A stretch of DNA of 34,488 bases from Candidatus Uhrbacteria bacterium (GCA_016188475.1 JACPHT010000008.1:1-34488); one strand, 5' to 3'. Shown: positions 16,730 to 26,679, numbered from the stretch's first letter. Notes: generated from the letters alone by a model not told the origin. Translations and numbers: made by a program.

Positions 16730-17161
16730 CTAAAACCCCAACTCTCCCAACTTTTCCGCAACAGAATCAGCATCGCCTTCGACCTTTTTCTTGTAAGTTT
16801 CCCATTTTGCCTCATCCCAAAGTTCAAGACGTGTAAACAAACCAGCTACAACAACATTTTTCTTCATCACCGCATAAGCGCGAAGATACTCTGGAAGCAC
16901 GACCCTCCCCTGTTTGTCCAAAACAACATCCATTGCGCCCGCAAGCATGAGTCGGGCGAATGCGCGGCTGTTGGATTGTCCCAGGGGCAAACTCGCAAGT
17001 TTTTGCGCGAGCTTATCCCACTCCTCCTTGGGAAACAGGAAGAGGGACGTGTCTAGACCACGTGTAACGACTGCTCCTTTTGAGAGCGCTTTGCGAAACT
17101 TTGACGGAATCGCAATGCGGCCTTTGTCATCGAGTGCATGTTTGTATTCACCGATAAACAT
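16730..17161 (-). CDS. mraZ: Transcriptional regulator MraZ
   Basis: 'MFIGEYKHALDDKGRIAIPSKFRKAL' and 'DVVLDKQGRVVLPEYLRAYA' AbrB-like tandem domains. Confidence 0.95.
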   Translation of the reverse strand: MFIGEYKHALDDKGRIAIPSKFRKALSKGAVVTRGLDTSLFLFPKEEWDKLAQKLASLPLGQSNSRAFARLMLAGAMDVVLDKQGRVVLPEYLRAYAVMKKNVVVAGLFTRLELWDEAKWETYKKKVEGDADSVAEKLGELGF

Positions 17162-17212
17162 ATAGAAAGGCAATCAGACAAAAAGTGAGCACCGGGATTC
17201 TTTCATCCCGAT

Positions 17213-17227
17213 CCCCACTTTGTTCCA
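17213..17227 (-). promoter_or_regulatory. Candidate MraZ operator
   Basis: Minus strand reads TGGAA-N5-TGGGG (10-bp phasing) upstream of mraZ. Confidence 0.45.
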
Positions 17228-17331
17228 CCTACAACCATTTTATTCCACTTCAAAACACGCGTCAACAAAAAAACCCACATGGCTGTGGATAAAAAAGAAG
17301 ACAGAGGATGATAAAAGGAGACAAGAGAACA

Positions 17332-19113
17332 TTACTTCAATGTCGGGAAACCTTCGTCAATCAAAACAGGTGTTGTTGAATAATCTAGTTCACCATTTTC
17401 AAACACATCAACAGTGGCGATCATACTGGTGTTTTGTGCTTCACCAAACTGATCAAAAATAAAATTCCCAAGCGAGTAAAAAATCAAACCTTTTTTATAT
17501 CTCTCAACAGGTTGTAAAACATGAGGATGATGACCAAAAATGATATCAGCTCCTGCGTCGATCATTTCATGAGCAAGTAAAACGGTTTCTGGCGTTGGAG
17601 TTGATTGATATTCTTCGCCCCAATGCATTGAAACAACAACCACGCCATGTGATTTTGCCGCAGAAGTGATGGCAGAAAGAACGTCTTGTTTATTGAATGG
17701 TTTTACTAAATTTTCAAAACCCAAAAACGCAAACTCTTGCCCACCAGCAGTCACTGTTTCAATTTTAGCCTCGTTTGAATAGCCACCAACCGGAACAATG
17801 CCTTTTGTGCGCAAAACATCAACCGATTGTTCCCATGCTTCGCGTCCGTAATCTGAATTGTGATTGTTGGCAACAGATAAATGGCTAAATCGCCACTCTG
17901 ACAAAAGATCAACAAGCCTTGGTTCAGCTTCAAAAACATATTCTTTTTGAACTGGCTTGCCTTTGTCCGACAAAACGCTTTCTAAATTTCCGAACAAAAG
18001 ATCGCTGTCGCCTGTCACACTTTTCATTAGCACATCAACTTTTTTCAAATCTGAAGTTATATTTTGATTGATGTGATCATAACTCAATCTTTCTCCAATT
18101 CCTCGCGCAAGCATAATGTCGCCAACAGCGCTGATTCGCGCAAGCGGACGTTTTGAACAATAATAAACAAAATAACTCGTTCCGTCTTTCGGCCCAATAC
18201 CTGACATCAAACGAGAGTTATATTCGTGCCAGCGAGGTTGCGCGAGACAACCTGAATATCCTTTCCAAAATAAAAACGTATCAAGCGCGAAAGATGAGTC
18301 AAGATAATCAGAATTCATTTTATCAATACGATCAAAATCTCTTTCCGCAATAGCTTCTTGAGTTTCAAGATCGTTCGCATCGGAAATTTCAGCTGAAAGA
18401 TAATGACTGAAATCAATACTCGCGATCAATAGAATTTTTTTATCAAGTGAAAATAATTTTCTAACAAACGCATCCGCATCAGTCATGCCAGATCTTGATG
18501 GAGCGATAACTGGAACAACTGGAACGTCGGGAAAATAATAAGCAATGAAAGGCATGTGAGTTGCGATTCCCTGTTCATTTACAAACGATTTTGGTTCAAG
18601 TGAAATTCCCAAATCTTTAATCGTCCGTGCGTCTGTTTGAACATCACCAAAAGGAGTTTTCCAAATACCGTTTGTTGTTTGAACATTTGCATTTCCCTGA
18701 TCCAAATGCGCAGGGCTCACCAAAACAATAACGTCCGGCTTGCTTCGTTTTGATATTTCTAACCAAAATTCATCTATTTTTGAACCAATATCAGTGTGAT
18801 GCGGCAAAATCGCGGCTTGAATTTCAGCATGCGATTTTTCAGAATCGAAATTTGATTGGTCTGTTTTTCCAACTGCGGCAAAAACTTTTTCAATGTTTGG
18901 AATAAAGTCGAGATAAAAAATGGGAACGTTACGAGGAAGAGATCGTTCGTTACTCATTATCCCTTCGACGAGCTCAGGGAATAATGAGTTCACAAAAACT
19001 AAAACCAAAACGAGGGCACATAGAAGCGCCCCCAAAAATTTTATTCCACGAGCTTGTCGAATGGATGAAATTTTTCTTAACCACCTATTCTTGAATCGTA
19101 ATAGTGTTTTCAT
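17332..19113 (-). CDS. Fusion of Memo-like (AmmeMemoRadiSam system protein B) and CapA-like metallophosphatase domains, membrane anchored
   Basis: N-terminal TM; 'AAILPHHTDIGSKI..VLVSPAHLDQG..IASIDFSHYL' (Memo); 'AVGDIMLARGIG..LFGNLESVLSDKG..VANNHNSDYGREAW..HWGEEYQSTPTPETVLLAHEMIDAGADIIFGHHPHVLQPVERYKKGLIFYSLGNFIFDQ' (CapA/PgsA). Confidence 0.88.
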   Translation of the reverse strand: MKTLLRFKNRWLRKISSIRQARGIKFLGALLCALVLVLVFVNSLFPELVEGIMSNERSLPRNVPIFYLDFIPNIEKVFAAVGKTDQSNFDSEKSHAEIQAAILPHHTDIGSKIDEFWLEISKRSKPDVIVLVSPAHLDQGNANVQTTNGIWKTPFGDVQTDARTIKDLGISLEPKSFVNEQGIATHMPFIAYYFPDVPVVPVIAPSRSGMTDADAFVRKLFSLDKKILLIASIDFSHYLSAEISDANDLETQEAIAERDFDRIDKMNSDYLDSSFALDTFLFWKGYSGCLAQPRWHEYNSRLMSGIGPKDGTSYFVYYCSKRPLARISAVGDIMLARGIGERLSYDHINQNITSDLKKVDVLMKSVTGDSDLLFGNLESVLSDKGKPVQKEYVFEAEPRLVDLLSEWRFSHLSVANNHNSDYGREAWEQSVDVLRTKGIVPVGGYSNEAKIETVTAGGQEFAFLGFENLVKPFNKQDVLSAITSAAKSHGVVVVSMHWGEEYQSTPTPETVLLAHEMIDAGADIIFGHHPHVLQPVERYKKGLIFYSLGNFIFDQFGEAQNTSMIATVDVFENGELDYSTTPVLIDEGFPTLK

Positions 19114-22100
19114 TTGAGAAGTTTATAAGCGATGGATCACGCGAAGCGCGAATTGAAGCCGGTTCTGCTTTGAACGTTCCTGTATTTAATACTCGCGCAT
19201 AATACGTAATCATGTTTCGTGGACAATATTGAGAATACCAATTTACACTTGCGAAGAATGTCAGTGTTTGATCAGTATCGGTTTCAGGATACGTCACACA
19301 ATAATCACCAATTTCAATTCCTCCGCGCCAAGTTACCGGCGTTAGACCTGATGGCACACTTTCTGTAATCTGAAATACTTCTTTTGGAAGCGAGGCATCG
19401 ATTTGAAATGTCAGTTCAACTCGAACCAAATCATTTTCTTTGAAACTCGTGATATCTTTTTTGGTTTTTGGATCGATAAATCGACGTTTCACTGAAATCT
19501 TATCGTATACATTAGGAAAAGAAGAAATTGGTTTTTGATACGACGTGATAACAGAAACGCTACCTGAAGTTACAGTTGGTTGCAGTTTCGATAACTCTTC
19601 AGCTGACACAGCTATTGTTGATGAATTTCCATACGCAAGTTCAACAGTTTTGGTTTCTCCACGAAGATTGAACGATACTTTCGAAGCCCCAGACTTTATA
19701 AAAGGCAATGCCGATTTGATTGTCGCTAGTTCTTCCAACACAGTGAGTGTTTGACCTTGAGCTTGATTTTCAACATACGCGCGAAGTCCATCGCGATCTT
19801 GCACTTCATTAAACATTGCGGCAAGAAGCGCGAGTTGAGCGTTTGCCTCTTTTGTTTCTTCCGGGGTTTCACGTTCGACCCAAACATATTTTAATTCTCG
19901 TTTTGCAGACTCCATCAATTTTTCATAAATATCACGCGCGCTTTCTTTGTCTCCCGAATAGGCATACGCGATCGCGAGCGCAAGCCTTGCTTCATCAGTA
20001 AGTTCCTGTTTTGCGAAACGTTTTGCTTCAGACAAAATCGGTGTATCCAACGCGGCAAGTCCGGCATAAGCCCATGCCGCTTCAACTGGTGAAAGAACAC
20101 GATCTGAATCAACACCATACAACCACGAAAGCAAAGCTCCGCGCATTTCTGTTTCATCAAACGGCGTTTCTTTCAACAAAGCGATTTTTGCGGTCAAGAT
20201 TGGATCAAAATCAGAATACGGCAGTAACCTTATCCCTCCACTTTGATAAGAACCAATGTCAAGTTCTGGAATTGAAACATTCGTTGAAAAAACGTCATTC
20301 AAAACTTTTGTTGCGACAAAACGAACCGTCGCTTCATCAGCGCGATCACCATATCGCCAAGACATCCACGCTAAATCGCGATAATACTTTCCGACATTCC
20401 CATCAACAAAAGTAACATAAGTCAAACCTTGCTCTGCGCCAGACAATTTTGTGTCAGTTTGAAGTATTTGTTCCTCAACGACTGGAACCGACAATCGTGA
20501 TTTCACAATTTTAATTGGATATGCAACCGCGTCTTTAAGCGATCCTGTTTGCGCTTTGATAGTAATTGTGTGCGCACCTTCCGTAAGTTTCGGAAGCGCT
20601 AAATGAGCGCGCGCTCCGACAGTTGTATTCAAAACCGAGCTTGCTTTCTGATCGTCAACAAATAATTCGTAATGAATTGGATCTGTAATTTTTGTTTGCG
20701 TTCCTGCGGCTGTTGCTAAAATCTCCGGTTGATCTTCTGTAAGATATGTTGGCTGAACAGAGGCGTTAATAAAGAACGGTAAAGTTGTCGCGATATTTTT
20801 TGTGATAATACCTGCTTGCAAACCTTTTGTATCAATCGCTTGTGTTGTAAAACGCCACGACGTGATGTTGTCTGGAAGTGGAATTTGAACATTCGCAATT
20901 CCTTCATTGTTTGTTTGAACTTTGATAAACGCGGCAGTGTCAACAAAGTTGCTTCGTATTTCGCCTTCTCCGCCTCCTCCACCTTCAGCGCCGCCAAATC
21001 CCAATTCGCGCTTGTGGCTTGAGATGATTCCTGAAATTCCGCTTGGCAATCGTTGATACAACACATTCAATGGATCAACGTACTCTGGAAAAACCGCGAA
21101 GTATGCCTCATCAACAACACTTATATTTACTTCGGCTGAAACCGGATTTCCATTCTTATCTTTCACAACAACTTGAACATTCGCGTTCTGGCCTGGCCTG
21201 TATTGCTCCTGTTCAAGCACAAGATCAACATCCAGTTTGCGACTTAATTTGTCAAAATCAACTCGATGTCCGCTTGTATATCCAAATCGTGAATTGACAG
21301 TTACATATCCGTCGCCAGTAAACAAAACTCCAAAAACAGTCACGTTCGGAATATGTTGTTCACCAAATGTAAACGAATATTCTGGCGCTGAAGAAAACGA
21401 GTATTGTTTAATTCCTTGTTGAGCTTCAATGAAAAGGAACTTCCCGTTTTTGATCATTTCAAACTTCTTTCCAAACTGACGAACTTCCAATTTAACTTCT
21501 TCTCCAATTTTATAATCGAATTTTTGCGCGTTTTCAATGTCTGTTTGAGGATCGAAGAATGTTAAATACGGATCAGAATAATCAACACCGCCTGCATAAT
21601 TTTCATTGCTGAATGGATAAACAGACGCGATATCTGTCCGACCTTGTGAATCGGTTGCTGAAAGGCGTATTTCATAAGATGCATCAGGACGATTCGCATT
21701 AAACTGCACAGAGGCTTTTCCTTGCGCATCAGTCACGACTGTTCCGGAATAAACATCATTCTCACGTCGCTCGTAACGAAAATTCTCACGAACGATCTTG
21801 CGAATAAAATCGTAAGTGTTTTCAGTTTTAATTTTTTCGTAATAAATTTCTTTTGCACTAACTTTGACCGAAGTATTTGGACTTACATTCTTATAATCTT
21901 CTGTTCGATCGTCTGAATCAGTTATTTGCACTTGGCGCGTGTCAACATTCACTGTTGCAACACCATCTTTGATTTTTCCATCACCTAAAACAACTATTGA
22001 AGATGAATAAATATAGAAATTACTGTACGCATCAACTGGCTCTAATCCGGGTTCGGATAAAGACGCTTGATTATAAGAAGAGTCAACATTCGTAATTTGA

Positions 22101-24208
22101 AGCGTTCCTGAAGCGGTCCCTTCAGCAGAAAGAACAACAGGAATTTTTGTATACCAATCACCGACATTTACTGTTTTTCCAACAACAGGTGTGCCATCAA
22201 AGTAATTTGATTTAACCATAAACCCGATTGATTCGCCTTTTATAACGGCTTTTTTGTCAAACTTAAGATCAAGCGTGTAAACCGGCTTGCGATATTCCTG
22301 AACCTGAATTGAACGCGACAAAACAGACAAATCACCATACTCAACCGAAAGAGTAAGAGAATCGGCAATCATGTCCGGTAAAGTCAACTCGCCAATGAAC
22401 GTTCCTTCTGGAGAAATCTGAACATCAACAGAAGAATATTCAATACTATCGCTCGAACTATTTTCATATGAATAACCAAAAACCCATGATGTCAATTTAA
22501 TCTTGGCGGTTTTTGGAAGTGACTGTCCGTTGCGCGGTTTTGCAAAACCCCAAACATGAACTGTGTCGCCAGCTTTATAAACAGTGCGATCGCTGTATAG
22601 ATAGCCCCAATAATTATCGTCTACTGATACGCTATTTGGCCCATCCCACCACCCATCCAATCCCCAGCCGTAATTGCTAGATTCAAGCAAAAGAAGAAGT
22701 GAACGATCTCCTGAAATAACTTCTGTGAACTTTGCCTCTGGCGCGAAAGAAATGCGCGCCACTCCTTCGTTGCTTGATACAACAACTGGAGAAGTTTCAA
22801 AAGTTTTTTCATTTTCTGAAATTAATTTAATTCCTTCAACTTGAGCGCTCGCAAGCGGTTGTTTTGTGTTAGTATCGTGCGTCCAAACAAGAGAATAATC
22901 TCCATCTGATTCAACAACTGTCGCGCTTATTGAAACTGATTGAATGAAAAGCCAAGCATCTTTGCCTTTGTAAGTTGCAACAACTCCGTAATAACCTTCA
23001 TCCAAACCAATTGGCAGGCGATAGATTGGTCCGTAATCAGAATCAACAACTTCCGGAGAAAAAATTCCTATTGATTTCAAATCTGAAAGATTGATATATT
23101 CTTTGAACGATCTGTTGTAACGCCATCTATCAATTGTTGATTCAAGAAAACTCTTTCTAAATGTTTCATAAGTTGGAAACTGATAAACTTGCAAAGAAAC
23201 GTTTTCAAGAGATTGAGACTCGTAATAATCTTCTGTTCCCATTTTTAATTCAGTTTTTTCTTGCGGTGTCACTGTAACGTCGTGATCAAAAAAATCGATG
23301 TATGAACCTCGTTCTAATTGACGGTCAGTTTCAAACTTGAAAGTATAATCTTTCGCCAAAGTTTCTGAAGATGAATCTGGCGTAAGCGAAGATGAAATGC
23401 GAACTTCGTAAACAGCGCTTGGTGTGAGAGCATCCGGGACAAATACAATACTTCGACGATTTTTTTCAAAATGACCTTTTACAGCAGGTGTGATTGAAAA
23501 CGCTTTTTCAAAATCACTTGTTGTTACGTTTTCGTGACTGAAAACAACTTCGATCCCGCTATCGAGCGGAACACGGGAAGTTTTATTACCGGGAATTGTG
23601 TTCAAAACTTGAAACGATTTCTTAACTTGAAATGCCCATTCGTACGGTCGTTCGCGCGCTGTTCCATCCGCTTGTGGAGTTTGTGAAATTAAAATGAATC
23701 GAACCATTTGACCTTGATCGAGTGGCTTTGCAAAAGTAACTCGTGCGTGATGCTCGTCTATTTTGTTTAGCTCGAATTCAACGTCAATATCAGTTGAAAG
23801 ATACTTTTTCAAAAAATCCATCTGAATCTCATCTTTGCTTTCAATAATAAAATTAGTTGCTGGATCAACACCAAGTGAATCTTCTTGTTCAGCAATGAGC
23901 GTAAAATTATCCTGCGCGTACACGACAGGAACTGATCGCAAGAATGGACCGAACACGAGCATAACAACGATCACGACAATAAGCGCGGCGAAACCTCCTC
24001 CTGCGAGCTTTGGAGAAAGCCTATGAAACCAAGATAATGAAAAGCGCATAGATGTGTTGTGTCTGGCCTCGAGAATTCGCTGTTTTAGCGCTTCTTTGAA
24101 ACCTTGACGGGCGTGAATATCTAAAGATTGAGTGATTCGAGCAAAAAGCTCGTTCACTTTCTTAAACGGATCACGCTCGTTTTCATTACGCAGGTTAGGA
24201 TTTTTCAT
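19085..24208 (-). CDS. Membrane-anchored alpha-2-macroglobulin-like protein with cytoplasmic anti-sigma-like N-terminus
   Basis: ~1.7 kaa. Cytoplasmic ~75 aa, TM 'GGGFAALIVVIVVMLVFGPFL', Big_5/SbsA-type Ig region, MG domains ('YWGYLYSDRTVYKAGDTVHVWGFAKPR'), Gly-rich bait-like segment 'GFGGAEGGGGGEGEIRSNF', 'TSWRFTTQAIDTKGLQAG', helical C-terminal domain. Confidence 0.9.
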   Translation of the reverse strand: MKNPNLRNENERDPFKKVNELFARITQSLDIHARQGFKEALKQRILEARHNTSMRFSLSWFHRLSPKLAGGGFAALIVVIVVMLVFGPFLRSVPVVYAQDNFTLIAEQEDSLGVDPATNFIIESKDEIQMDFLKKYLSTDIDVEFELNKIDEHHARVTFAKPLDQGQMVRFILISQTPQADGTARERPYEWAFQVKKSFQVLNTIPGNKTSRVPLDSGIEVVFSHENVTTSDFEKAFSITPAVKGHFEKNRRSIVFVPDALTPSAVYEVRISSSLTPDSSSETLAKDYTFKFETDRQLERGSYIDFFDHDVTVTPQEKTELKMGTEDYYESQSLENVSLQVYQFPTYETFRKSFLESTIDRWRYNRSFKEYINLSDLKSIGIFSPEVVDSDYGPIYRLPIGLDEGYYGVVATYKGKDAWLFIQSVSISATVVESDGDYSLVWTHDTNTKQPLASAQVEGIKLISENEKTFETSPVVVSSNEGVARISFAPEAKFTEVISGDRSLLLLLESSNYGWGLDGWWDGPNSVSVDDNYWGYLYSDRTVYKAGDTVHVWGFAKPRNGQSLPKTAKIKLTSWVFGYSYENSSSDSIEYSSVDVQISPEGTFIGELTLPDMIADSLTLSVEYGDLSVLSRSIQVQEYRKPVYTLDLKFDKKAVIKGESIGFMVKSNYFDGTPVVGKTVNVGDWYTKIPVVLSAEGTASGTLQITNVDSSYNQASLSEPGLEPVDAYSNFYIYSSSIVVLGDGKIKDGVATVNVDTRQVQITDSDDRTEDYKNVSPNTSVKVSAKEIYYEKIKTENTYDFIRKIVRENFRYERRENDVYSGTVVTDAQGKASVQFNANRPDASYEIRLSATDSQGRTDIASVYPFSNENYAGGVDYSDPYLTFFDPQTDIENAQKFDYKIGEEVKLEVRQFGKKFEMIKNGKFLFIEAQQGIKQYSFSSAPEYSFTFGEQHIPNVTVFGVLFTGDGYVTVNSRFGYTSGHRVDFDKLSRKLDVDLVLEQEQYRPGQNANVQVVVKDKNGNPVSAEVNISVVDEAYFAVFPEYVDPLNVLYQRLPSGISGIISSHKRELGFGGAEGGGGGEGEIRSNFVDTAAFIKVQTNNEGIANVQIPLPDNITSWRFTTQAIDTKGLQAGIITKNIATTLPFFINASVQPTYLTEDQPEILATAAGTQTKITDPIHYELFVDDQKASSVLNTTVGARAHLALPKLTEGAHTITIKAQTGSLKDAVAYPIKIVKSRLSVPVVEEQILQTDTKLSGAEQGLTYVTFVDGNVGKYYRDLAWMSWRYGDRADEATVRFVATKVLNDVFSTNVSIPELDIGSYQSGGIRLLPYSDFDPILTAKIALLKETPFDETEMRGALLSWLYGVDSDRVLSPVEAAWAYAGLAALDTPILSEAKRFAKQELTDEARLALAIAYAYSGDKESARDIYEKLMESAKRELKYVWVERETPEETKEANAQLALLAAMFNEVQDRDGLRAYVENQAQGQTLTVLEELATIKSALPFIKSGASKVSFNLRGETKTVELAYGNSSTIAVSAEELSKLQPTVTSGSVSVITSYQKPISSFPNVYDKISVKRRFIDPKTKKDITSFKENDLVRVELTFQIDASLPKEVFQITESVPSGLTPVTWRGGIEIGDYCVTYPETDTDQTLTFFASVNWYSQYCPRNMITYYARVLNTGTFKAEPASIRASRDPSLINFSNENTITIQE

Positions 24209-24795
24209 ATTTGCTTGGTTTTTGTAAGAAATTCCTGACATTTTTTCAAACCTCGATAGAGCAACACGCCGACATGGTTGGCTGAAATGTTCATCATATT
24301 GGCAATTTCTTGATGATTGTATTCACCAAAAAACTTGAGTTGAATAACTGTTTGAGTTCGCGAATCAAGTTTTGAGAGAACTAAATTCAAAACCTCTCTC
24401 AAACTCGCAATGTCGATTTCTTGATTTGTCGATGGCTGTGCTGACGGTTCTGTATGAATTTCTGGATCAAACGAAACAACTGGTTTGTGTGAACGATAAT
24501 GATCGATCAAAGTGTTGCTAGCGATTTGATACAACCAAGATTTGAATGATGTTTTCCAAATGAATCGTGCGCGAGACGCAAACGCTTTCAAAAAAATGTT
24601 AGAAACAAGATCTTCCGCAACCTCGCGAGCGCCAACGCGACGAACAATAAACGCGTAAATCCTTTCAAAATATCGCTCATACAAAATCTCAAACGCGTGA
24701 TCATCGCCGTTTTTCATTCTTTTGCACAATTCTTCTTCTGAAAGCTCTTTATCTTCAATTCTAATACCGCCGCCAAGAAGATTAACGGCAGTCAT
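24205..24795 (-). CDS. ECF-type RNA polymerase sigma factor
   Basis: Region 2 'FEILYERYFERIYAFIVRRVGAREVAEDLVSNIFLKAF', region 4 'LDSRTQTVIQLKFFGEYNHQEIANMMNISANHVGVLLYRGLKKCQ'. ATGA overlap with the A2M-like gene. Confidence 0.92.
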   Translation of the reverse strand: MTAVNLLGGGIRIEDKELSEEELCKRMKNGDDHAFEILYERYFERIYAFIVRRVGAREVAEDLVSNIFLKAFASRARFIWKTSFKSWLYQIASNTLIDHYRSHKPVVSFDPEIHTEPSAQPSTNQEIDIASLREVLNLVLSKLDSRTQTVIQLKFFGEYNHQEIANMMNISANHVGVLLYRGLKKCQEFLTKTKQI

Positions 24796-24851
24796 TATTA
24801 TCCTTAACGGAAAAGTGAGAAAAAAATTACACGATGTCACAATAAGATTGT

Positions 24852-26096
24852 CTATCGGCTCACATCTCTAAGTTTGCGATGATATTGTACAGCAAAACGG
24901 TGTGCTTCGTCGCGAGCGCGTTGCAACAACTCTTTTTTACGATTAACCAGACTTAACAATTCTAAGTTTGTGTGATCGAACACAAAACGATCTTGTTTTC
25001 TATCAAAACCTTTTGCGATTCCGACAACGGGAATTATTATATTCATTTCTTCCAAAATTTTCCGCGCTCGATTTACTTGCCCTTCTCCACCATCGATAAT
25101 TATAACTTGCGGCAAAGACCAGGCGTTCGGAAAATTTTTTGCTCGCAATAAACGCCGTCTCAAAACTTCTTCCAACATCGCAACATCGTTTGACCCTTTT
25201 ACTGTTTTAATTTTAAATTTTCTGTATTGTTTTTTTGATGGTTTGCCTTCTTCAAAAACAACCATCGAACCAACAGCGGACGTTCCTGAAATGTTGCTTA
25301 TGTCATAGGCTTCAATACGACCTTGAGAATCGTTATCAATATCGTCTTTCGAAATGAGAGCGATATCTTGAATGTGCTCGAGCGCGAACAAATGACGTTT
25401 TAATTCAGCGGCTTTTTCAAAACGTAACTCTTTTGAAGCAAGCTTCATATCGCGTTCAATTTGACGAATAATCTCTTTTTTCTTTCCTTCAAAAAACAAA
25501 ATCAATTGACGGATAATGGCTCGATAATCTTTTTTTGAAATCGATCCAATGCACACGCCAGGACATTTTCCAATGTGAGAATAAAAACACGGTCTTGTTC
25601 TTCCGGTCACCTCTGGAGGCTGACATTCACTCCATGGAATTGCTTTTCGAATAATATCAAGCGCTTTCTTGAGCGATGCACTGCTTGTGTATGGTCCAAA
25701 CACTTTCAAAAAATTTTTTGAAGATGTATGTTCCAACTCATGTCCTCGAATTAGCGTCGGTCTAGGAAATGGTTCGTTCGTTATTGCTAAATACAAAAAA
25801 CTTTTATCATCGCGTTGTAAAATGTTGTACTTTGGTTTTTTGGCTTTGATTTGATTTGCTTCAAGAATAAGCGCTTCGATAACAGTCGGTGTTGTAATAT
25901 ATTCAATTCGCGCAATATGCAAAACCATTTCCGCGATTCTATCGCTTGCTGGTTTTGTAAAATAAGAATTGACACGGTTTCGCAAAGACGTTGCTTTTCC
26001 AACATACAAAAGCGCGCCGGTTTTATTATAATAAAGGTAAACACCTGGTTTATCAGGAATGCTATCTTTCTTAATTTTAATCTTGTTTGGAATCAT
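24852..26096 (-). CDS. uvrC: Excinuclease ABC subunit C (short form)
   Basis: GIY-YIG 'PDKPGVYLYYNKTGALLYVGKATSLRNRVNSYF', UVR motif, 'IEAYDISNISGTSAVGSMVVFEEGKPSKKQYRKFKI', 'IIIDGGEGQVNRA', ends 'RDEAHRFAVQYHRKLRDVSR'. Confidence 0.93.
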   Translation of the reverse strand: MIPNKIKIKKDSIPDKPGVYLYYNKTGALLYVGKATSLRNRVNSYFTKPASDRIAEMVLHIARIEYITTPTVIEALILEANQIKAKKPKYNILQRDDKSFLYLAITNEPFPRPTLIRGHELEHTSSKNFLKVFGPYTSSASLKKALDIIRKAIPWSECQPPEVTGRTRPCFYSHIGKCPGVCIGSISKKDYRAIIRQLILFFEGKKKEIIRQIERDMKLASKELRFEKAAELKRHLFALEHIQDIALISKDDIDNDSQGRIEAYDISNISGTSAVGSMVVFEEGKPSKKQYRKFKIKTVKGSNDVAMLEEVLRRRLLRAKNFPNAWSLPQVIIIDGGEGQVNRARKILEEMNIIIPVVGIAKGFDRKQDRFVFDHTNLELLSLVNRKKELLQRARDEAHRFAVQYHRKLRDVSR

Positions 26097-26187
26097 AGGA
26101 AAACTTTTTCAACAATTATACTTGCCACGACTAAAGCAGTAGATTACAATACTTTATACTATAAAAATTGAATATAAAACCATACTT

Positions 26188-26679
26188 ATGAAAAAATATT
26201 TATTGATTTTATTCACACTCGCATTAATAGGCGCCGGCTGTACGGCAACTCCAACAAAAGACACACAAACAACCAAAGAAAACAAACAGACTTCCGCAAA
26301 CTCGAACTCACAAACAGTAATTACTGATAATGGTGTTGAGGCAACTTTTGAAACAGAGCCTATAAAAAACGATGATGAAAAAATCGTTGACGTTGTTCTT
26401 GGAAGTCCGGCTGAAGTTAATGTTGACATGGAAGCATCAAACTTTGCGTTAACACCAAACACAATCTCTGCGGCTCCGGGACAAAAAATCAAAATCACAT
26501 TCACCAAAAATTCCGGATTCCATACATTTGTAATTGATGACATTGATCTCAAATTCGCAATCAAGGAAGGTGAAGCGCTAACATTTTCTGCGCCTACAAC
26601 TCCTGGAACATATGCGTTTTACTGTGATGTCGGATCACACAGAGCAAATGGAATGGAAGGAATGTTGGTGGTGAAATAG
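26188..26679 (+). CDS. Cupredoxin-domain lipoprotein
   Basis: Lipobox 'LIGAGC'; type-1 Cu ligand pattern H (GFHTF) ... 'YCDVGSHRANGMEGMLVV' (C, H, M). Confidence 0.85.
   Translation: MKKYLLILFTLALIGAGCTATPTKDTQTTKENKQTSANSNSQTVITDNGVEATFETEPIKNDDEKIVDVVLGSPAEVNVDMEASNFALTPNTISAAPGQKIKITFTKNSGFHTFVIDDIDLKFAIKEGEALTFSAPTTPGTYAFYCDVGSHRANGMEGMLVVK

Noticed and set aside
26154-26564. 136-aa minus ORF
   Set aside because: Antisense to the clearly recognisable cupredoxin lipoprotein.
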